From positions 1 to 11,285 of the forward strand of contig CANNLO010000139.1 in the NCBI GenBank assembly GCA_947505055.1: a stretch of 11,285 bases of DNA, in the 5' to 3' direction. Below the pieces are notes generated by a model. The model saw nothing but the letters and a program-made list of their open reading frames with translations. It did no database searches and was not told where the DNA came from. The translations under genes and the position numbers were made by a program. Of this stretch, positions 7,961-11,285 are shown in pieces; positions within the stretch are counted from its first letter, which is position 1, and every line of letters starts with the position of its first letter. Source of the DNA: Methylococcaceae bacterium. Lineage in GTDB: Bacteria; Pseudomonadota; Gammaproteobacteria; Methylococcales; Methylomonadaceae.

Positions 7961-8806
7961 ATGCTCAGCATTAAATCCGTGTTGGCGAACGCCACAGCCA
8001 AGCTTACACCTGTCTCGGATTCGGCCTTATTGGATGCAGAAGTTTTATTGTGTCAGTCGCTTAACCAACCACGCTCCCATCTTCGGGCTTGGCCAGATAA
8101 GAGACTACAACCAGAACAATTAACCTCGTTCAGCTTACTAGTTGAACAACGCCAAAAAGGCTGGCCCATCGCCTATATCACCGGCAACCGGGAATTCTGG
8201 TCACGGGATTTTCTGGTCACGCCTGACGTATTGATACCCAGACCTGACACCGAACTGCTTATCGAGCTCAGCTTAAAACTAATTCCGACAGGCACTCCAT
8301 TCAACATTCTTGATTTAGGCACTGGCTCTGGCATTATAGCCATTACTCTGGCCGCCGAACGCACGAAAACACAGATCAATGCTACCGACCTTAGTTTAGC
8401 CGCCTTACGCGTAGCTCAACTCAATGCTAACAAACACAGCATTAACAACATTAAATTTTACCAAAGCAACTGGTTTTCCAATGTTCCCGACACCAAATTC
8501 AATCTAATTATCAGTAATCCGCCTTATATCGCTGAAGATGACTGCCACCTAATTCAAGGCGATGTTCGGTTCGAACCAAAAACAGCCTTGAGCAGTGCCG
8601 ATCAAGGACTTAGTGACATTAAAATTATTGCCACCGCAGCACGCAACTACCTGGAACCTTACGGACACTTGCTGATTGAACATGGCTACAACCAACATCA
8701 ACTTGTTCAAGCTCTGTTTAAGTATCTGCAATATGATAACGTGCAAACATACGCCGATCTATCAGGACAACCTAGAGTAACTTATGGCCTATGGAATAGA
8801 TCATAG
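7961..8806 (+). CDS. prmC: Release-factor glutamine N5-methyltransferase
   Basis: PrmC (HemK) transfers a methyl group from S-adenosylmethionine to the side-chain amide of the GGQ glutamine of RF1 and RF2, raising termination efficiency. The 281-residue protein has an N-terminal helical substrate-binding domain (about 1-85), then IPRPDTE at 92-98, the SAM-binding loop ILDLGTGSG at 116-124, acidic D143, and the catalytic NPPY at 186-189 in IISNPPYIAEDD. Start ATG 7961 lies 4 nt after the RF1 stop, with AGG close upstream overlapping that stop. The enzyme and its substrate are thus consecutive genes. Confidence 0.97.
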   Translation: MLSIKSVLANATAKLTPVSDSALLDAEVLLCQSLNQPRSHLRAWPDKRLQPEQLTSFSLLVEQRQKGWPIAYITGNREFWSRDFLVTPDVLIPRPDTELLIELSLKLIPTGTPFNILDLGTGSGIIAITLAAERTKTQINATDLSLAALRVAQLNANKHSINNIKFYQSNWFSNVPDTKFNLIISNPPYIAEDDCHLIQGDVRFEPKTALSSADQGLSDIKIIATAARNYLEPYGHLLIEHGYNQHQLVQALFKYLQYDNVQTYADLSGQPRVTYGLWNRS

Positions 8807-8856
8807 CTCTGCCTAACAAGCCATGACATACAAACTTATACCGGAACTTAATCATC

Positions 8857-9279
8857 ATGACCCAAGATCACATCCAAATTCCCCGCAAAATTGTCAACAA
8901 TTTATTGCATCTTGCGCAAATATCGCCGGATCTTGAAATATGCGGACTTATAGGTGGCAAAAAAGGCTTGCCCAGCAGTTGCCACCCCGTTGCAAATACA
9001 GCAGAACAACCTCAGCAACGCTTTCAACTTGATGCCAGCCAACAAATTTTAGCTATGGCTAAAATGCGAGACATGGGTGAGCAGCTATTTGCCATTTATC
9101 ATTCTCACCCGACTGCACCAGCTACTCCTTCAATAACTGATTTAAAACTGGCACCCTACCCTGATATGCTTTACCTGATAATCTCACTCAACACCAAAGG
9201 TGTTTTGGAAATGCGCGGCTTTAAAATAGCCGATAATTCAGCAAAAGAAATTACGCTGTCCTTGAGTGAAAATGGCTAG
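8857..9279 (+). CDS. JAMM/MPN+ (M67-type) metalloprotease domain protein
   Basis: This 140-residue protein is a stand-alone JAB/MPN domain. All zinc and catalytic residues of the JAMM motif are present: E27 in LEICGLIGG, then H82-S-H84-P, S92 and D95 in YHSHPTAPATPSITD. That predicts an active zinc isopeptidase/peptidase. Bacterial members of this family remove or process the C-terminus of ubiquitin-like sulfur-carrier proteins (as Mec+ does on CysO); the substrate here cannot be told from sequence. It starts 50 nt after prmC, with GGAA at 8843-8846 some 10 nt before the ATG, a weak ribosome-binding site. Co-transcription with hemA-prfA-prmC is likely. No ThiF/MoeB-like activating enzyme or sulfur carrier lies in the window. 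Confidence 0.88.
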   Translation: MTQDHIQIPRKIVNNLLHLAQISPDLEICGLIGGKKGLPSSCHPVANTAEQPQQRFQLDASQQILAMAKMRDMGEQLFAIYHSHPTAPATPSITDLKLAPYPDMLYLIISLNTKGVLEMRGFKIADNSAKEITLSLSENG

Positions 9280-9452
9280 TTTTATTACGAAAACAGTCTA
9301 ACTATTTATTGCTTAATAATACTGAATACCACAAAAAAATTTTATTCCATTTGAAGTAGGTGAGACACACCTATTGTGAGAGGCTTTCTATCTGCTCTCG
9401 ATGACCTTGATAACTGTAAATCTTTTTAATGCGTATTTATCAGACTAACACA
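9280..9452. other. Intergenic region with small stem-loops, no gene seen
   Basis: AT-rich stretch between the JAMM gene and the terminator of the opposing gene. It holds a 6-bp perfect stem TAGGTG-AGACA-CACCTA at 9357-9373 and a 5-bp GAGAG/CTCTC stem at 9378-9399, neither followed by a T-run. No open frame with family resemblance and no convincing terminator for the plus-strand operon was found. Confidence 0.4.
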
Positions 9453-9453
9453 T

Positions 9454-9505
9454 TAAAAATCCTGCCCGCCATCGTATTACAACTAATTGCAACGGTGGCG
9501 GTCAG
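9454..9505 (-). terminator. Rho-independent terminator of the DUF1097 gene
   Basis: On the minus strand, downstream of the DUF1097 stop, CTGACCGCCACCGT pairs with ACGATGGCGGGCAG (one A-G mismatch, one G-U pair). An inner stem TGCAA/TTGTA closes a TTAG loop. The structure is followed by GATTTTTAA (T-run at 9455-9459). The stem, loop and T-run are seen directly. Confidence 0.8.
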
Positions 9506-9520
9506 AAAACCGTAATTTAC

Positions 9521-10042
9521 TTATTTTGACTGTAACTTTGCACTTAGCTGTCCAGACCACTGACCGAAATAAGTACCTACTACAATTGATATAGATATAA
9601 TAATTAATGGATTATCTAATGAAGCACTCAATAGAATATCTTTAGTCAATTTACCTGGAGTTTGTAACAAATAGGCAAACGTTGAAGAATACCCAAGAAC
9701 ACTCGCTGGTATTGCCGCAAGAGCAGGAATATTTGCTGCAAGGCACATGACCGCGACTGAACAAGTCACCGTTACCGCAGCCCAGAATGGAAATCCTAGA
9801 ATTGCAGTGGATGGAACATTAGTGAGCTGTATAGCAGCTAACCACGCCATAAACACCCCAAAAATACCACAGATGATGGTGTTTTTTAAAGCTTCTTGAG
9901 TGGCACCTAGAAAAAAATAGGCTGCCCAAGCAATGGTTGCTGCCCATATAAAAAAGAGACCACTAAGAGGTCCTACTGCCAAAAAGGTTGCGAGTCCTGC
10001 TAAACCGGCAATACTTAAAGAAAGCGCTGTCAGATTATTCAT
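9521..10042 (-). CDS. DUF1097 family membrane protein (YcdZ-like)
   Basis: A 173-residue, very hydrophobic inner-membrane protein with about five to six predicted transmembrane segments (roughly residues 5-24, 27-46, 54-73, 80-103, 106-127 and 140-162), separated by short loops. Features typical of the DUF1097 family are the small-residue-rich first helices with SGLFFIWAATIAWAAYFFLGA and the C-terminal segment IISISIVVGTYFGQWSGQL. The function of the family is not established, and a transport role is only a guess. ATG 10042 has GGAAA about 6 nt upstream. The gene lies 123 nt downstream of tal on the same strand and has its own strong terminator, so it could be read from a tal transcript or from its own promoter. 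Confidence 0.8.
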   Translation of the reverse strand: MNNLTALSLSIAGLAGLATFLAVGPLSGLFFIWAATIAWAAYFFLGATQEALKNTIICGIFGVFMAWLAAIQLTNVPSTAILGFPFWAAVTVTCSVAVMCLAANIPALAAIPASVLGYSSTFAYLLQTPGKLTKDILLSASLDNPLIIISISIVVGTYFGQWSGQLSAKLQSK

Positions 10043-10059
10043 GATAAATTTCCAAAATT

Positions 10060-10098
10060 CACCTCACTTATTGTTTAATTAGATTTCGCATTGAGGTG
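10060..10098 (-). promoter_or_regulatory. Inverted repeat in the DUF1097 upstream region
   Basis: CACCTCA (10060-10066) and TGAGGTG (10092-10098) are perfect 7-bp inverted copies separated by 25 AT-rich nt. The inner arm lies about 18 nt before the DUF1097 ATG. It may be a split operator or a leader stem. A second imperfect stem (7-bp arms with one mismatch, GATT loop) lies at 10110-10127. Function is inferred from position only. Confidence 0.3.
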
Positions 10099-10133
10099 GC
10101 TCTACGAAACTTAACCGATTGGGTAAGCCATCC

Positions 10134-10161
10134 GGCATATAAATCAGCCAGATGACTGATT
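10134..10161 (-). terminator. Possible weak terminator after tal
   Basis: Just past the tal stop, AATCAG (minus strand) pairs with CTGATT (arms 10156-10161 and 10142-10147) around an 8-nt loop, followed by TTTATAT. The stem is short and low in GC, so it is probably leaky, letting some transcripts reach the DUF1097 gene. Confidence 0.35.
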
Positions 10162-10165
10162 CTCC

Positions 10166-11152
10166 TTAGGCTTCCAGAATCGCCAATCGTGCCGCGAGAA
10201 TCTCTTCTAATGACTCTAACGCTTTAGTGAAACCCTCTATGCCCTCTGCAAGTTTATCGGTAGCCATACGGTTTTCAGCATGCATGCGCTCAAAAGTCGC
10301 CTTATCTATGGATATTTTTTCAATTGATGCGTTGACTGCATTTTTAGGATCCAGCTTACGCTCCAGAGTAGCTTCAGTAGACTGAAGTTCGGCTAACAGC
10401 GATGGCGCAATGGTTAATAAATCACAACCAGCCAACTCAACAATCTCACCTACATTACGGAAGCTTGCACCCATAACTTCAGTTTTATAGCCGAATTTCT
10501 TGTAATAGTTATAGATTTCTGTAACTGATAATACACCCGGATCTTCAGCAGGAGCGTAAGAATCAAGACCAGTATCTTTTTTATACCAATCTAATATGCG
10601 GCCAACAAAAGGAGAAATCAGGGTAATTCCGTTTTCAGCACAAGCAATTGCCTGATGCAAACCGAATAATAAAGTCAAATTACAGTGAATTCCTTCTTTT
10701 TCAAGAATTGCTGCTGCTTGAATACCTTCCCAAGTTGCCGCAATTTTAATCAAAATACGCTCGCGTGCTACGCCTTGCGCTTCATACATAGCAATCAATT
10801 CACGACCTACTGCAACACTGGCATCGGTGTCGAATGAGAGACGCGCATCGACTTCAGTAGATACTCGTCCCGGAATGACTTCTAGAATCTTCCGTCCAAA
10901 AGAAACAGCCAGACGTTCAAATGCGAGGGTAGCCACTTGTGCCGCCGCTGCATCTTTACCTAATGTTTCTCTGGCACCTTTCAAGGTATCATCCACGATT
11001 CCTTGATATTGCGGCATTTGAGCAGCTGCTGTAATCAGCGATGGGTTGGTTGTTGCATCACGCGGCTTAAAAGTTTCAATAGCCTGGATATCACCGGTAT
11101 CGGCAACAACAACAGTCATTTCTCTCAATTGTTCAAGTAAATTTTTTGTCAT
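10166..11152 (-). CDS. tal: Transaldolase, class I TalB type
   Basis: Transaldolase moves a dihydroxyacetone unit between sugar phosphates (sedoheptulose 7-phosphate and glyceraldehyde 3-phosphate to erythrose 4-phosphate and fructose 6-phosphate). It acts in the pentose phosphate pathway and, in methylotrophs, in the rearrangement part of the ribulose monophosphate cycle. The 328-residue protein is about 11 longer than E. coli TalB. Active-site residues by position: D18 (VADTGD), N36 (DATTNPSLI), E100 ([12 protein letters not shown]) and Schiff-base K136 ([12 protein letters not shown]). [13 protein letters not shown] near residues 200-212 is the phosphate-binding region. ATG 11152 has a strong AGGAG at 11160-11164, 7 nt upstream. 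A dyad lies 36 nt upstream of the start, suggesting regulated transcription. Confidence 0.97.
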   Translation of the reverse strand: MTKNLLEQLREMTVVVADTGDIQAIETFKPRDATTNPSLITAAAQMPQYQGIVDDTLKGARETLGKDAAAAQVATLAFERLAVSFGRKILEVIPGRVSTEVDARLSFDTDASVAVGRELIAMYEAQGVARERILIKIAATWEGIQAAAILEKEGIHCNLTLLFGLHQAIACAENGITLISPFVGRILDWYKKDTGLDSYAPAEDPGVLSVTEIYNYYKKFGYKTEVMGASFRNVGEIVELAGCDLLTIAPSLLAELQSTEATLERKLDPKNAVNASIEKISIDKATFERMHAENRMATDKLAEGIEGFTKALESLEEILAARLAILEA

Positions 11153-11187
11153 TTAAGGACTCCTATATATTTTATTTTAAAATCATT

Positions 11188-11210
11188 ATGATAGACACAT
11201 ATGTCATCAT
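11188..11210. promoter_or_regulatory. Dyad (candidate operator) upstream of tal
   Basis: ATGAT-A-GACA (11188-11197) and TGTCATCAT (11202-11210) are inverted 9-nt arms, the left with one extra A, around the 4-nt centre CATA. The core is an ACATATGT palindrome. The position, 36 nt upstream of the tal ATG, fits an operator overlapping the promoter. The symmetry is seen directly; the binding protein is unknown. Confidence 0.4.
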
Positions 11211-11285
11211 TATTAGAAGGGGTAGATTAATGCCGTAAGCGTGTAAGTGGCCAAATGTTTTTTAACAAAGCGAAAAACAATTTGC

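Noticed and set aside
9279..9294. GTTTT-ATTACG-AAAAC stem right after the JAMM stop, considered as the terminator of the hemA operon
   Set aside because: The stem is almost all A-T with no T-run after it, so it is too weak to call an intrinsic terminator.
11232..11284. AT-rich inverted repeat (CAAAT-GTTTTT against AAAAACAATTTG) near the right edge
   Set aside because: The arms are mostly A and T tracts with a bulge, and the element is cut close by the window edge, so it cannot be told from base-composition effects.
1..11285. Search for CRISPR arrays, insertion sequences, phage genes or toxin-antitoxin pairs
   Set aside because: No regularly spaced identical repeats, transposase, integrase or toxin-like frames are seen; the content is conserved chromosomal housekeeping genes.

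Overview
The window is a compact stretch of housekeeping chromosome from a gammaproteobacterium of moderate GC content. The key evidence is the conserved arrangement in which hemA-prfA-prmC runs divergently from a (TPR lipoprotein)-lolB-ispE-tRNA-Gln-prs-rplY-pth block, as in Pseudomonas and relatives. The protein styles and the separate transaldolase gene would fit a type I methanotroph (Methylococcales), but nothing here is diagnostic at that level, so this is an inference.

Layout. Positions 1-5362 (minus strand) hold one probable long operon, read right to left: a GTG-started TPR outer-membrane lipoprotein, lolB, ispE, tRNA-Gln(UUG), prs, rplY (CTC-type L25), and the first 136 codons of pth, which runs off the left edge. 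Spacings are tight (1 nt, a 20-nt overlap, 4, 36, 60 and 16 nt). Positions 5363-5614 are a divergent control region with a palindrome, a plausible sigma-70 promoter and a hairpin-forming region built of degenerate 7-nt repeats just ahead of hemA. Positions 5615-9279 (plus strand) hold hemA, prfA, prmC and a JAMM/M67-type metalloprotease. Positions 9280-9520 are non-coding and include a strong terminator for the minus-strand gene to the right. Positions 9521-11152 (minus strand) hold a DUF1097 membrane protein and transaldolase (tal). The last 133 nt are the tal upstream region, with a dyad.

How the genes work together. Most of the window serves translation and envelope or precursor supply. 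Glutamyl-tRNA reductase starts tetrapyrrole synthesis from Glu-tRNA. RF1 and its glutamine methyltransferase PrmC form a substrate-enzyme pair. L25, Pth and tRNA-Gln serve the ribosome and tRNA cycle. Prs makes PRPP, IspE makes an isoprenoid precursor, and LolB inserts lipoproteins, probably including the TPR lipoprotein encoded just upstream. Transaldolase belongs to sugar-phosphate rearrangement.

I do not see a new defence, mobile or biosynthetic system. The best leads are regulatory: the heptad-repeat hairpin in the hemA leader, the dyad ahead of tal, and the orphan JAMM protease attached to the release-factor operon.
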